A DNA stretch of 64,000 bases. Source: Hypomesus transpacificus (Eukaryota > Chordata > Actinopteri > Osmeriformes > Osmeridae). Within the stretch, counting starts at the first letter, position 1. Each line of letters starts with the position of its first letter. The DNA lies in assembly GCF_021917145.1 (NCBI RefSeq), contig NC_061081.1:6322777-6386776 (forward strand). The letters run 5' to 3'. The notes beneath the pieces were generated by a model. The model was not told where the DNA came from. It saw nothing but the letters and a program-made list of their open reading frames with translations, and did no database searches. Both the position numbers and the translations under genes were made by a program. This document shows, piece after piece, positions 37,717-50,779 of this stretch.

Positions 37717-39015
37717 GGTTATGGTCGTAGGTGTCTGGTAACCTCAGAAGTGTAGAGCTCTGACTCTTAGTAGGCTTCAAATGGTCTAGAGCTGTCTTGA
37801 AAGTTGTGTTAAAAACCGAAACTCTAGGTAGGAGGGGCAGTTACTGAGAGCTGAGGGTGTGACGCGCGGCTCGATGAAAGGCTGAGTTATCTCACCTGTA
37901 GGAGAAGAGACCGAGAGTGCTCTCACCTGAATAATATTATGTTAATTAGCCACTTACCTGATAGTAACAGGTAAGAAGCAAATCAGGTTCATAAACCTAA
38001 ATATTCAACTTCTTTGAAATAAACTTATTTAGGCCTACTATGGGTTTATTTCGTTTTTTTCACATAGGCCTAAAGCATTTGTAATTCGTAATTTTAAAAT
38101 ACATCGTAGAAATTAGGCCTACTACTTTGTCAAACGCATTAAGGAAGATACCCATATTATTAGCTATATAAGTGTAGAGCGTGTGAACCATTTGAGCTAC
38201 AGCTGGAATGTCATGGAAGAATGTGGCTGGTTAGGCCGGATGGGATGTGCCACCATCAAGCCATGAACAAACTGTTGGGGACATGTAACCGCACCCTGCC
38301 CTCTCATCCCCACCCTCCGGAATTTCGAAATAATCTCCCAACCCAGTTGTGATTGGCATGAGCTCATCAGCGTGGCAGCATTTCATACTATTAGTGGACG
38401 AGAAGTCCTGATGGTCCAATCATCTGTTCATACCTTGTTTCCTTCACTCCTCTCGTCCCTTTCTTCCACTCTCAGATGTTGGTTTCCCCCAGTGATCAAC
38501 TGGTTAAATGACCGTGGGGATGGAGAGAGGAGGACTAGGAAAAGGTTTTTGGACGCACGTTGGCCAGAAGTGAACAATATGAAAGCGACGTTTCTTATAT
38601 TTTGTATGGGTGCAATAAAATACATTTAGACTGGACACTAACAACATTGGTAGGCCCTAATGGACATTGCAAACATGCAATGATAATTGAGAACCCGTGT
38701 AGGCCTATAGCTATCCATCTGACAAGGCAAACATTAGGGCGACCTATGCGTCTCCGCCTTACAACACGGCATTAGATGTAAAGTGCAATAAATAAATATT
38801 CAAAAGGTTTACTTACATTTCATCACACATTTTTACATTTAGTCATTACTTCTTGTATGGGTAAGGGGATGGGTAAAATATGGGTTTCGGGGTGGGATAG
38901 CATTTTTACGACACACTTGGCAAAATAAGTCTTCAGAAGTAGGCTAAAAAACAGACAAAGACTGTAATAATCACATTGTTTTCCTTCATTTCAACTAGGA
39001 GCTTTAAACTTCACT
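37717..39015. other. Interval between the two claudin genes
   Basis: It contains the 5' flank of copy 1 and the 3' flank of copy 2, AT-rich in parts (37,980-38,120). No gene, RNA or recognisable repeat was found. Confidence 0.6.
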
Positions 39016-39831
39016 TCACAAGTCAGCATCGTATGGTTTGCTGGCGTAAGAGTTGGCTGAACGGCCACCAGACCGGGGTAAGGCCCGGGGGAAGTCCACC
39101 TCCTCATCCATGGAGTTCTTGGAATAAGGCACGCTGCTGGCACTGCTCGTGGTCCGGATTACGCTGGGCACGGTGACCCGCCTCGGAGGGTTCCTGGTGT
39201 GCATGAACTGAGGAACTTCCTCCACCCGTTTCTCTCCCCGGTTCTTGCCGCCGCAGCATCGACATATCCCAATGAACATGACGAAGCCCGCAACCACTTC
39301 AAAAATGCCCCCGATGTACCCCAGAATAATGCAGAAGTCCACACGGATGACTGAGTTTGGCGGCGCGTTAATGTCTTTCAAGATGTGAGTGTACCAGGAT
39401 ATCGGGATAAGTGTCATTACCCCGGAGAGGAAGATCAGTAGTCCTCCAAGTCCAGCGACGGTCCAGCGGGGCCGATCCCTCCAGCAACGAACCCCGGGGA
39501 CAGCCACGGCCAGTCCGATCAACGTCACGATCAGAGAAGCCACCATCAACCCTTGGGCTATAGTGATTAACTGGTTATTAAAGTAGCCATCGTCTCTTTG
39601 TTTGCACACGACTGCACGGGACGTATCAGACGCCAGACAGATGTCCCAGATGCCTTGCTGGTAGAACTGGTCGGTAGATAAGCCTGAAGCATTGCGTACC
39701 GTTCTCCAGTTTGGAGCAACTGTGGACGTTAGGTTTAGGATCCAGCCGCAGGGCGAAAAGACCATTCCGAAAATGAAGATTCCTGGGGTACGCAGGGAAG
39801 TGCGCACCCATTCTACCGTTTGTTTGGGCAT
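39016..39831 (-). CDS. cldn23: Claudin-23-like tight-junction protein, copy 2
   Basis: Tandem paralogue of the gene at 36,895, same strand, single exon, 271 aa from the Met that opens MPKQTVEWVRTSLRTPG. The frame stays open upstream to 40,050, but the added residues look like translated 5' UTR and this Met aligns with copy 1. It has the same claudin signature (NWRT, QQGIWDIC, C), four hydrophobic segments and the SKPYDADL end. The two copies are identical over 125 bases covering the second extracellular loop region but differ freely elsewhere, which suggests gene conversion. Confidence 0.87.
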   Translation of the reverse strand: MPKQTVEWVRTSLRTPGIFIFGMVFSPCGWILNLTSTVAPNWRTVRNASGLSTDQFYQQGIWDICLASDTSRAVVCKQRDDGYFNNQLITIAQGLMVASLIVTLIGLAVAVPGVRCWRDRPRWTVAGLGGLLIFLSGVMTLIPISWYTHILKDINAPPNSVIRVDFCIILGYIGGIFEVVAGFVMFIGICRCCGGKNRGEKRVEEVPQFMHTRNPPRRVTVPSVIRTTSSASSVPYSKNSMDEEVDFPRALPRSGGRSANSYASKPYDADL

Positions 39832-40346
39832 GGTTTCTGTCGTAGCTGCGCTATATGCCCGGAAGAAATCTCTTCTGTACCTCTCAGTACAAATGGTGTG
39901 TGTCTCGAGAGTTGTCTTACTGTAAAAACGTGGCCACCTGAAACTCTGAAGGGAGAGGGGGGTGGAGGAGAGAGGAGAGAGGGGAGGGACCAAAACTGAG
40001 CGTTCGAGCGGAATCTCACTTAGGCCTACATAGGAGATGCGCGCTTTCAAATGTTGCGCTATTCATTGTTTCGGTTAACAAGCATCAGATTGTAAAAAAA
40101 AAAACAGACCTGGTTTGTTCTAGTTTTCTCTCTATTCGAAACTTATAATCAATATAACATCGTTTGTTTGTAAACATGCATAATTTTGGATATTTATGCT
40201 TAGCCTATTAGATCAGTACCAAACACGCGATGACAGTAGGCCTAAACAAATGGCTTTTGTCAAAATTAGTGTGCGTGTGCATCACTACACCTACACTGGA
40301 ATGTCAGGAATGTGGCTCAGCCGGTACAGTACAGCATCATCAAGCG

Positions 40347-40387
<41 letters not shown>

Positions 40388-41629
40388 GCACACACTCACT
40401 CACACACAACCCCACAAACAGGTTATGACCGCAGGAACTAAAACGCCACAAGACCAACATGTAGTGTGGTGAACAAGGCTGATTGTCAAAGTTCTATTTC
40501 ACTTTCGACTTTTTACACAGTGGGAATGAGAGGTCAGTGGTCCCTGTGTACTCCAGCTTTCCCCCAACCAAGCTGCATTGGCTCAGCTAACCAGTGACAA
40601 ATGAAGAAAGAGAGTGTGCCAGTACAGAAGAAGGAGACATGTCCATCATAGAGGACTATCAGATGGAACAGGGATGGGGTTAGTGTTACAACAGAGGGAG
40701 ATTGTTAGAACGATAGTATGATTCAGAATGCAGATGTTTGCTTCTTTCAGGCTGCCAGAGGCAAGGCTCTGCAAACGTATGGGGCTATAGGCGTTGATCT
40801 GGGAGGAGTGAGAATGTGGGCAAACTAGACAGCATGTTTATCTGCTCTGTCTATGTTTATCTGGTCTGTGTCACTTATCGTACCGATAAGGAGGTTACAT
40901 GACAGACTAGCTGATCATTTCCACTGTTCCGGTTCGGAACCAGAGACCAACTATAACTTTTCGTCATAGACCATCATACGAGACTATAAGTCGTGAGATG
41001 GCGCTTCATCAGTCTTTAGTCTTACTCTCTGTACCACCTACCTACTAGGCTACCGCCAGAGATTTGACCCACTTCAGCATGATTTATTGTCAAGTGCCTG
41101 ATACTTCGGAGTCAGGCCCGAGCTAGTAGGCTGAAAAGCTCCGCAAATATTCAGTGTTGTCATAAAATATGCAAGTTTTGTTATTTAACATGTGGCCAAC
41201 TTGTTCGTTTCTCAACATTGTTTCCTACTGACAAAATAACAGTTATAAAATAACATATCATGAATGATAGGCTATTATAAGTTTTGTTTACAAGCCCTTA
41301 AATTTAATTTGGCAATTATCTCAAGGAGGCCTGCACTTTCATCACGACATTTAGTTTATTCAAAGCATCTCTAAATAATTCATCTGTACAAATGAATTTC
41401 CCTCATTATTTGCAGTAGTCTTCTTGGTTTTAACTCCCTCTAGTGTTTGGTTGGTGTTCCTGTTTGAGAAATCAAGAGAAGGAGGAGGAGGTTAGTTTGA
41501 GGCGGAACTTGAAACTCTATTAATCAAAGCGAATTACCATCTGTCATAGACTGGTCGAAGCTACCGGAGTGAACACGGCCGTTTCTGCCACTGAGTACTT
41601 GCCTCAGTATTTGTTAGCTGACGCACGCT
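39832..41629. other. Divergent interval between claudin copy 2 and parm1
   Basis: Includes the 5' flank of claudin copy 2, a (CA)n microsatellite at 40,350-40,396 and the parm1 promoter. No gene is recognised. 41,160-41,420 is AT-rich. Confidence 0.6.
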
Positions 41630-43716
41630 ATGATGAGGGTCGGAGTATTAATCTTTCTATCAGGTCTGTATTATACGGAGCCGTTTCTTTTAAAGGTTTG
41701 TCTATCTGCGTAATTGTATCAAAAGAATAGTCGGTAACCAAAAGCTTGAGTAGGCTACACTTTCATTTTAAGTATGACTGTAATTACAAGCTTAAATACA
41801 AGGTATTTACCGAATCAATTGTTATTTAGATATTTATAACAATCTAATTTGTAAATTACAGATGTTGTACCTGTGTAATTGAGCGTTTGTCAATTATTCT
41901 TGTAGGGTGGTTGTGTCTGGTTGTACCAGGTGTTACCAGCACATCCACACAATCGTTGAACTCAACAGAAACCCCAACAGAAACCACCTCCTCACCAAAA
42001 CCTCCATCTGAAACCACCTCTTCACCAATCCCCACCAGTGAAATTGTCTCCTCAACCACCTCTTCCCCACCAACAACCCAAGATTCTTCATCCTCCTCCA
42101 TCACCCCCTACTCCACGACTTCCTCCCCAGTCAGCATCACCACCATTATTCCCCAGACCAACTCTACACAGACGACCATCCACACACCAGGCCAGGAATC
42201 AGGAGCGACCTCACCTGTAGCCAACACATCCTTGCCAACCCAGACTCCATCTGAGCAGATCACGACACCCATCCTGACCTCCCAGCCCACACAGCCCCAC
42301 CAGTCCACTGTGAACGGGTCCACAGGAACCACCAGCAGCCAGACTCCAGCCACCAGTCTGAGCAATTCTACTGGGTCCTCCACCTCTTTCTCCACCTCTT
42401 CCTCCATCTCCTCCACCACCTCTTCCTCCACCTCTTCCACCACCTCTTCCCCCACCTCTTCCTCCACCACCTCTTCCTCCACCTCTTCCCCCACCTCCTC
42501 CTCCACCTCCTCCACCTCTTCTTCTGAGCCGCAGTCCTCCACCTCTGCTGTGCTGCTGACTACTACAACAGGATCCAAACCCACAACCTCTCAGTCAGTG
42601 TCAAGCACCATCCATCAGACCACCGCTACCGGGGACAACAAGAGTCCATCCAGGGCCTTCAGCTCAGGTGAGATAGCACCATGTCTGGAGGCTCTGTCTG
42701 CATGGCAGACTAATTGTATTGAGTGGCCCTGTTGAGACTTTTTACCATTCAATATGATGATATGTGCTTTTTCTGGAGTTGGTTTGTATCAAATTACTGT
42801 CCAGTACAAACCTTTGGAACCAGGGGGAGAACTTGGAACAGTGTAGGACACCAAGGAAAAATCGTTTTTCTATTCCATTGATAGATTTCCCATGATAGGC
42901 ATACATTTTTTGTTTGTCTATGGTATTCACCAGCCACAACAAATAATAATAATAATAATACATTGGATTTATATTGCACTCTATATTTAAGCAATCTCCG
43001 AGTGCTACAAAGCATATTGTAATACAAATTTAATGAATCAAAGTTTAATAATAATAAATAAAATAAAAATATCAAGGTCAATAAATAATTAAAAGCAAAA
43101 CCTGTAAAATACATTTAGTGAAAAGCTACAGCTGGCACAGCCTACTTTACAGCTGTCAAAGTCCACCACAGACTATTTTGTGTATCATTAAACAGGTTAC
43201 TAAGTACCCTGACTTCCTTAGGGTTAATTTGTAAATAACATTACATAAGTCTGTAAAGCCAGGAAATGTAGTTCACAGGTTGTCCAATCCTGTTTCGCTG
43301 TCCCTTCCTTGTCAGTGGATAGAGGTCAGAAGCCACAGATGGGTGATGGTTTGTCTAAAAGGTGATTTATTTGTTAGACAGGTGAACTGTTGGTTCAGTG
43401 ATTAGTGCAGAATGTGTCCAGTAGCTCCCCTAAACTTTGACAACTCTCTCTCTCTTTCTCTTTTACCTCAGGAAAAGTCGCAGCCATCGTGTTTGCATTC
43501 ATTGCTATAGTGATCCTGATGTTCGGAGGGGCCTACTACTGGAAGTGGAGGTGAGGAAGGTCAGGCAGGATAGGACACCCTCTCTTTTTCTCAACACTCC
43601 CTAACTCTCTTCCTCACCCCCCCCCCCCCCCCCTCCTCTCCAGGCGTTCCTCCTACGGCCGTCTCCTGGACGACAACGAATACGCGTCTTTCCACAACCC
43701 TCTATATGAACACTGA
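41630..43716 (+). CDS. parm1: Prostate androgen-regulated mucin-like protein 1 (PARM1), type I membrane mucin
   Basis: Single-pass membrane mucin found in Golgi, endosomes and plasma membrane in mammals. Four exons, 315 aa (human 310): 41630-41663, 41906-42667, 43472-43550, 43644-43716. The signal peptide MMRVGVLIFLSGWLCLVV is split by intron 1. A long Ser/Thr/Pro ectodomain with many N-x-S/T sites follows, partly a run of TCCACCTCTTCC-like repeats (42,380-42,530). The transmembrane helix is AAIVFAFIAIVILMFGGAYY. The tail SYGRLLDDNEYASFHNPLYE matches the conserved PARM1 C-terminus (GRLLDD and NNPLY in human) and is the basis for the name. A poly-C run precedes the last acceptor. The first or second Met may be used. 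Confidence 0.9.
42945..43110. repeat. AT-rich repeat fragment with (AAT)n
   Basis: An (AAT)n run followed by TTGGATTTATATTGCACT, a word shared with a widespread fish interspersed repeat, then AT-rich sequence. It lies in the last large parm1 intron. The family is not certain. Confidence 0.4.
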
Positions 43717-44320
43717 CCCCCGACGACAGCCTGTGCTACCGCTGTTTGACCCCGGCCCCTGGAGAGAGTTTCTTGATGACCAGAAGGAGAGAGAGCCCAG
43801 TGACCGTCAGACAGAGCCTGGATGACCCCTTACCCTGGGCCAGCTGGACCACCTCATGGATGTCCAGATAGAAAGGTGTCCCCTAGGAAAGGCTCTTGAA
43901 GGACGGTGTGTCTGGAATGACCAGGGGACCCTCCAGCACACGTCAGGCCCATTCTCTGATATCCCATTCGCTTGCAATACAGAGTATATGCACAGAGTAT
44001 ATGTTGATAATATATAGATCGCTCTGGAGTGATTTGAAATGATTCATGACTGTGATTATGTTCTTGTGAAGGTTCTGTAGACAAAGTCGTTTATGTTACT
44101 TGAAGTGACTGCTCACCCTGGCAGTCGACTGTTTGTTGTGATCACTGGCGTGTGTTCGCAAGGAAACAGTTTTTCAGTGTGTTTTTCTAGACAAAAGCCA
44201 GTACTGTGACAATCCCCATGTGAAGGATCCTCATCTGACCTACTCTGACACACTGTTGTTGATTCGATTTTGTGATTTTTGTGACCTTTCCAGAAGTTAA
44301 TAAATGTTACTGAACTGTAC
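43717..44320 (+). terminator. parm1: parm1 3' UTR and poly(A) signal
   Basis: About 590 bases after the TGA stop, ending with AATAAA at 44,299-44,304. Confidence 0.7.
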
Positions 44321-44650
44321 CTTTCAGTGATCACATTCATTCCTGAAATCCTGGACAATGTTCAGAGATACTGCCGGAAAACACCCAGAACACTGGGTGT
44401 GTTCTCCCGCTGGGGAGGGAGAATAGAGGGCGTGTGTCATGTGACCTAACACCTTTCTCCTATACTCATCATGACCCCTTGGCAGTTACATCTTTCACTT
44501 CTAAAAGAAAGTATACAGAAAGTTGTGGGGAGGGAGTAATCCCGGAGTATGGATGATAGGGAGGAGGGGGTGTGTGGAGTGACCTCATCATTGGTGCTTG
44601 ATTGTACCCCTGTCACTCTTCACCCTCCTTCCCCCTCTTCACCCTCCTTC

Positions 44651-44653
<3 letters not shown>

Positions 44654-44749
<96 letters not shown>

Positions 44750-44790
44750 TCACTCTCTCTTCCCCCTTTCTCTCTCTCTCTCCCTCTCTC
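44654..44790. repeat. (CT)n microsatellite
   Basis: Long CT run with scattered CG/GT interruptions. The overlapping Ser/Leu and Arg/Glu frames come from the repeat. Confidence 0.95.
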
Positions 44791-44799
44791 CCTCTCCCA

Positions 44800-45900
44800 C
44801 CAGTGTGTTTGGCTCAAGAGCCTCAGAACAGCAATGTTATCCTGTAATGACAGAGGGGCAGCACTGGGTTATTAAAAGGCTTTAAATATACCAGAGGGCC
44901 CGTGTGTGTGTATATGTGTGTGAGGAGCTTACAAACTGCATCTGGCTCACTCATGGTGTTCTTCAGAAACAAAGCTTTGTGTTTAACCTCAAAGGATCTT
45001 CTCAGCCCTTCCCAGGCATGTGTGGTAACAGTTCAACCAGGAAACCTGAGTGGTTTACTGATCATACGGGTGGGTCAATAACTTCTCCTTCCCGCGTGCA
45101 AATCTGTGTTTGTTTTGTATTCTTGTTCAGAGCGCTTTCCTGACCACAGTACAACAGAACAACACAAAGGCTCAATGCCCCACCCCCTCAACTGTCTCTC
45201 AGTGGACATCGTTCAACTGTAAGTCAATACAAAAAGCTTTGGATTTCTTTTCTGGATATTATCAAATGTGGTGTAATGTCATTCAGTTTTTGAAGACAAG
45301 CAAAGTAAACACATTCCTGCTGTGAGCTGTTTGAGGTTAGAGTTTCTTCCTCACCCTGCAACACCATGACTCATATCTGTTCATTACATACTTCCTGCCA
45401 CAGACAGGAGGTGTATCAGTGTGACACAGACTTGGCCAACGCTGATATTTCTGCTCATTTGGACGCATATACTGACTGTCAGTTCCAGTGAAATGAGAAA
45501 ATGTTACACATAGGGGCACCTTGGAGGGCACTTTCCTACAATTTGTCACTGAATCACGGGCATTTTCTTGCATACCGGGCAGCCATAAAGGGCACTTTGT
45601 CATGTTGTATCTACCCTAGAGGGTGACACAACCCTCTAACTTGGATAAGACCCCCCCCCGCATGACCACCAGTGGTCAGATCACACCAACACACACCTGA
45701 ACACACACACCAACACACACACACCTGAACACACACACCAACACACACACACCTTAACACACGGTTGAGCGCCAACACTGGATGTTTATTATTTAAACAC
45801 TAGATGGAGCCATCCACCAAAATGTAAACCTAGTGACATCACCTAAGACACTGAGGCATCACAAGTCAACTACTGTGTAGCAACATCATTGTTGTCTTAA
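44800..45900. other. Intergenic interval, no gene recognised
   Basis: Unique sequence with a short (CACA) cluster at 45,680-45,760. No exon structure or RNA gene was found. Confidence 0.6.
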
Positions 45901-45973
45901 ACTTTATTTATGACTACCAGAGCAAAATACCTCACTCCACACAGACAGGGAAATGTCAACCCCCCCCCCCCCC

Positions 45974-47113
<1,140 letters not shown>

Positions 47114-47399
47114 CTTTAAACACTTCTCTGCAGAAACACCCGGACACTAGAGTAACAGAGACAACCATCCACAGTTAAAGACAGGTTAAACACATCTGTA
47201 CCACCTCAGCTTGACAAGACAGTGAGTTAGCTCAACATCAAAGTGCAATGACCAATGACGTGCAGTGTTATAACATATCTTGCAGCTTGGTCAGGTTCAC
47301 TATACAGACATGAAAAGTTGCATAGGGCAGAGGTGTACGGAGAGGTGGTGAAGTGTATCTTACCTTTTAGTTTGTATGCAGTCACTAATCTGAAGGATA

Positions 47400-48420
47400 T
47401 CTTTCAGATGCTTCTTTGGCTCGGGGGTTTTAAGTCTTGCTTTTGGGAGACGCTGGCGCTTTCTGGTCCAATCAACTTTCAGCTTCACCATACCAGGAAG
47501 TAACCTCAAACCACAAGGATCTGATGATGACATCTTATCAGAAATCTCACCACATTTCAGGTAAACAAAATCACCAAATGTCAACATGTGACTGCAACCG
47601 TTTATGGTTTGTGTATGAACGGCACTCCCTGTACAATATGGTTAGGATGAAGAGTTTGTCTAGTGCAGATAATCCAGATTGATTGCTGGGTACACCAGTG
47701 ATTTTTAAATAAGCTATTTGAAATGGATCTTTACCTTGATATATCCAGTCATACCAGATGATGTGTTCTATGGGAGGTCTTACGTCGCTTTAAGTCACTG
47801 TTCATTACAAATGAGATGTTCATTGGCTGGTCTGGAGAAATCCAAACATGATTGTGGAACGATGCGGCAGTTGATAAGCACATTCCAACAGCACCTGCGT
47901 ATGGCATCAAACCCTGAAGACACACCATCTAGACTTGGCAGAAGACTTGTCAACCTCAACGCCACAATCTCATCGTTCCTTAGAATCCCTCACAGTGTGT
48001 GTCTGTGTGTGTGTTTGTGTGTGTGTTTGTGTGTAGTGTTGTATCAGGATTTCTCAATAGTGACCTTAATAGATATCTCAGCGGTTGTCTGCCTGGTTAT
48101 CTGCACACCTCTGGCAAAATGAGCTACTTCTTTCTGTGGTCTAGAATGGTGATAAACATATTTAATTAGATCTCATCTTTTAGACAAACTTTAACCATGC
48201 TATTTTAACATCTGATCTCCTCTAGCATCTAACATATGACCTACCAATCAGAGTTTCCATTGGATTATCTAACATTCGGCGAGTTCACATTACAAAACAT
48301 GAGAGTAGACATGACATCAGGGAGATCAAACGATGCTGTCTGAACCTGACCTTCATATCTGTGGCCACACTAATTGAACACACAGGAAATGGAGCTGTTT
48401 GATTGGATGATCCAGTGCAG
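47400..48420. promoter_or_regulatory. Shared 5' region of a divergent SCPP pair
   Basis: The minus-strand SCPP starts near 47.4-47.6 kb and the plus-strand SCPP near 48.46 kb, so about 1 kb separates two related genes read outward. A GTGT repeat lies at 47,996-48,035. No coding signal was seen. A shared enhancer is inference. Confidence 0.45.
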
Positions 48421-48430
48421 GTTGGACCAT

Positions 48431-48482
48431 CTATAAGGTGTCTCCGAGATGTCAGCTCACACAATAGGAGTCACTTTATCAG
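48431..48482 (+). promoter_or_regulatory. TATA box and non-coding exon 1 of the plus-strand SCPP
   Basis: CTATAAGG at 48,431-48,438 is followed about 25-30 bases on by a short exon ending TTTATCAG before GTAAGT at 48,483. SCPP genes normally have a TATA promoter and an untranslated first exon, which fits. Confidence 0.6.
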
Positions 48483-48760
48483 GTAAGTTAACAGATAGAT
48501 CAGCCTTCGGTCTTGTCTGTGCTTCTTTTCGTTTGGCATGATTATTTGGGAGTAAAAACCTTCCTGCGCTAAAGGTTCAACTGTTTATCAGAAGAAGGTT
48601 GACTTGTATGTAGGACTGACGGTGACTGCAGTAAGATAACGAGTCAGATCGTCAGTGCAAAGAAACCTGTGGGACTGACAACTCAGTGTGTCTGTGAGAC
48701 CAGGTCTGATCTGACTGGTTCTGGTGCTGAACAAAGGACATTGACACCACAAAGACTGCT

Positions 48761-49488
48761 ATGCAGATGATGAAGATGATGGCCATGGTGATGGTGGTGG
48801 GGACCAGTCTTCTGAGCTTCTGTCTCGCTGCACCCGTGAGTACCCGTGTGCTAGGATGATTCATCAGCGTGTTGATCACATGTCACCTCTGAGGACATGA
48901 GCGTGACAGTCAGCTGCCTGCCGTGCATGGGTGCATCCTGATCCTGCCTCTGTACACAGGTGGTGGAGCAACAAGAGGAAGAGCCTGTTACCGTCGGGGT
49001 GAGTGTGCTTGTGAGTCAGTGTGTGTGTGTCAGTGTGTGGGTGTGTGGATAATAATGGGACTATTAACACTGCGTGACCATGTAATGACAGCATTGTGAC
49101 TACGCCCTTGATTCTATGTCAGAGTCTGACCTTCATCCGTCGTCCCCTGGAGCAAAGCTCCTCCACCAGGACCGTGTCGTCCACCTACCTGTACCCACGT
49201 CCACGGCTGGAGCAGTTCTTCAACCCCAACCTCAACCCTCTCTTCCACCTGAACGGACACAAGTCTCTCAGTTACAACAACGTCGGTTACAATCCCCTTA
49301 GTTACAATCCCCTCGGTTACAACCCCCTTGGTTACAACCCCTTCGGTAACAACCCCTATGGCTACAGCCCCTATGGCAGCCAGTACTTTAACCCACAGTT
49401 TGGGGCCCCTCAGGTGTACACTCACTACCCCTACCTCAGCGGGCCCCAGCTGCCCCCCACCCTCATCAACCTCAGTAACATGTCATAG
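48761..49488 (+). CDS. Small Tyr/Asn/Pro-rich SCPP-family secreted protein (plus-strand member)
   Basis: Predicted secreted P/Q-rich-class SCPP, 159 aa in three phase-0 coding exons: 48761-48835, 48960-48998, 49123-49488. The signal peptide is Met-rich at its start and ends SLLSFCLAAP at the exon edge. The tiny second exon VVEQQEEEPVTVG corresponds to the VEQ exons of the divergent neighbour. The last exon holds about six GYNPL/F-type repeats (YNPLGYNPLGYNPFGNNPYG) and ends PPTLINLSNMS, which lines up with the neighbour's PPIVISLPKLN. The two are therefore paralogues. Met 3, 4, 6 or 7 could also start translation. AATAAA lies at 49,624-49,629. Confidence 0.8.
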
Positions 49489-49639
49489 ACTGTGTGTGTG
49501 GGGGGGGGGGGGGTCTCTGGACACACCCACCCCGCGCCCATCTGTGCTGCAAGCACCTCAGAAACCAAGTTAGATGTTTTAAAAATGTGTCTGGCTTATT
49601 TTATCAGTCAAACAATAAGTGTGAATAAAGATAATCCTA

Positions 49640-50430
49640 GAGGGACGAAACATAATGACAACCCTGTGTCTGTGTCTGTGTATGATTATAACCGGAAGGC
49701 AACAGCATTAAGGCAGTAATTAGCACCACACAATACAGCTCCTTTCCTTCACACCATCCTTCTCCCTTATTCACACAGAGAAAACATAATAGTTCAGGTT
49801 TGGTAAGAGAAGGGCCACTGAGGACAGACCAAACTGAACAGCTGAATATCAATCCTTGGTACGAACACTGGGATCTAGCCCTTCAGTGTGATCGGCTCAG
49901 TCACTCCAATACTGGAAGTCCTCAGCCTCCATATATCTTGAGGCAAGTGATTCTCGTTAGTCCTCTGTTATTTTCCACTTTGGGTATTGTTTCTCCGCAA
50001 CAAAACCCTCAGGATTTGAGGGGTAGTGATAATTACACAAACAGTGCATGTTCAGACATTTGTTGCATTGCTTCCTATGCAACTTAGGGTGCCGCCCCTC
50101 TGCATGGGGGGAACTTACACAATGTAAGATTCCCTAAAATACGCATTCCTTTTTCATCCCATTGCATTGCGTGACAGATTTATTTCGTCACTGTTGGTTT
50201 TGTTTGTTTTTAGTATAGGGCTGGGGCTGGGCCTGGGTTTGACCATTTAGAAGGCTGGGTTTTGATCTGATTCATTCTGTTTACTTTGCAACACACTAGG
50301 AAGTTTGGGAGTGATGCATTAACAGAGTGGTGTCACACGTCAGCAAGATCAGAGAAGTCGATTCACCATGCCAACTATCCTGCTGGAACATTCCATGGTA
50401 GGGAACAACCAACCGGCTCTCTCTCTCCTC
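49640..50430. other. Interval between SCPP genes, no gene recognised
   Basis: Unique sequence. A possible TATA element (CTATATCT) near 50,433 would serve the next gene, whose first non-coding exon probably ends at the ATCAAG/GTAACA donor at about 50,612. Confidence 0.5.
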
Positions 50431-50779
50431 TGCCTATATCTACACTCCTGTCCTGAGAGGACCTCAGACTGTGGCTAGGTCATGCTGGACATCCTCAGAA
50501 GCCTTGCAGAGACCTCACCATAACACAGCACCTTCCAATAACTGTGTGTGAAGACCACAATACAACTCCGAGATAACTCCTGTCAGCAGAAGGCAAGACA
50601 ACAAGCTATCAAGGTAACACAGCTTTCTCCACTCCTCCGTCAGTACCATGAAAAGGACTCCGTCAGAATGAGTCGCTAGTATTTGGAGAGTCCTGATATT
50701 TGATGTGTTATCACTGCATCCATGCTGATGATGTTGTTCACTATTTGTCCTTGTCGTTGTTTGTGCATCAGGCTGAGAG

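Noticed and set aside
39832-40050. 73-residue N-terminal extension of claudin copy 2
   Set aside because: The start MPKQTVEW aligns with copy 1; the extension has no counterpart there and reads like 5' UTR.
42108-42584. Antisense Glu/Val-rich frame
   Set aside because: Shadow of the Ser/Thr-rich parm1 exon.
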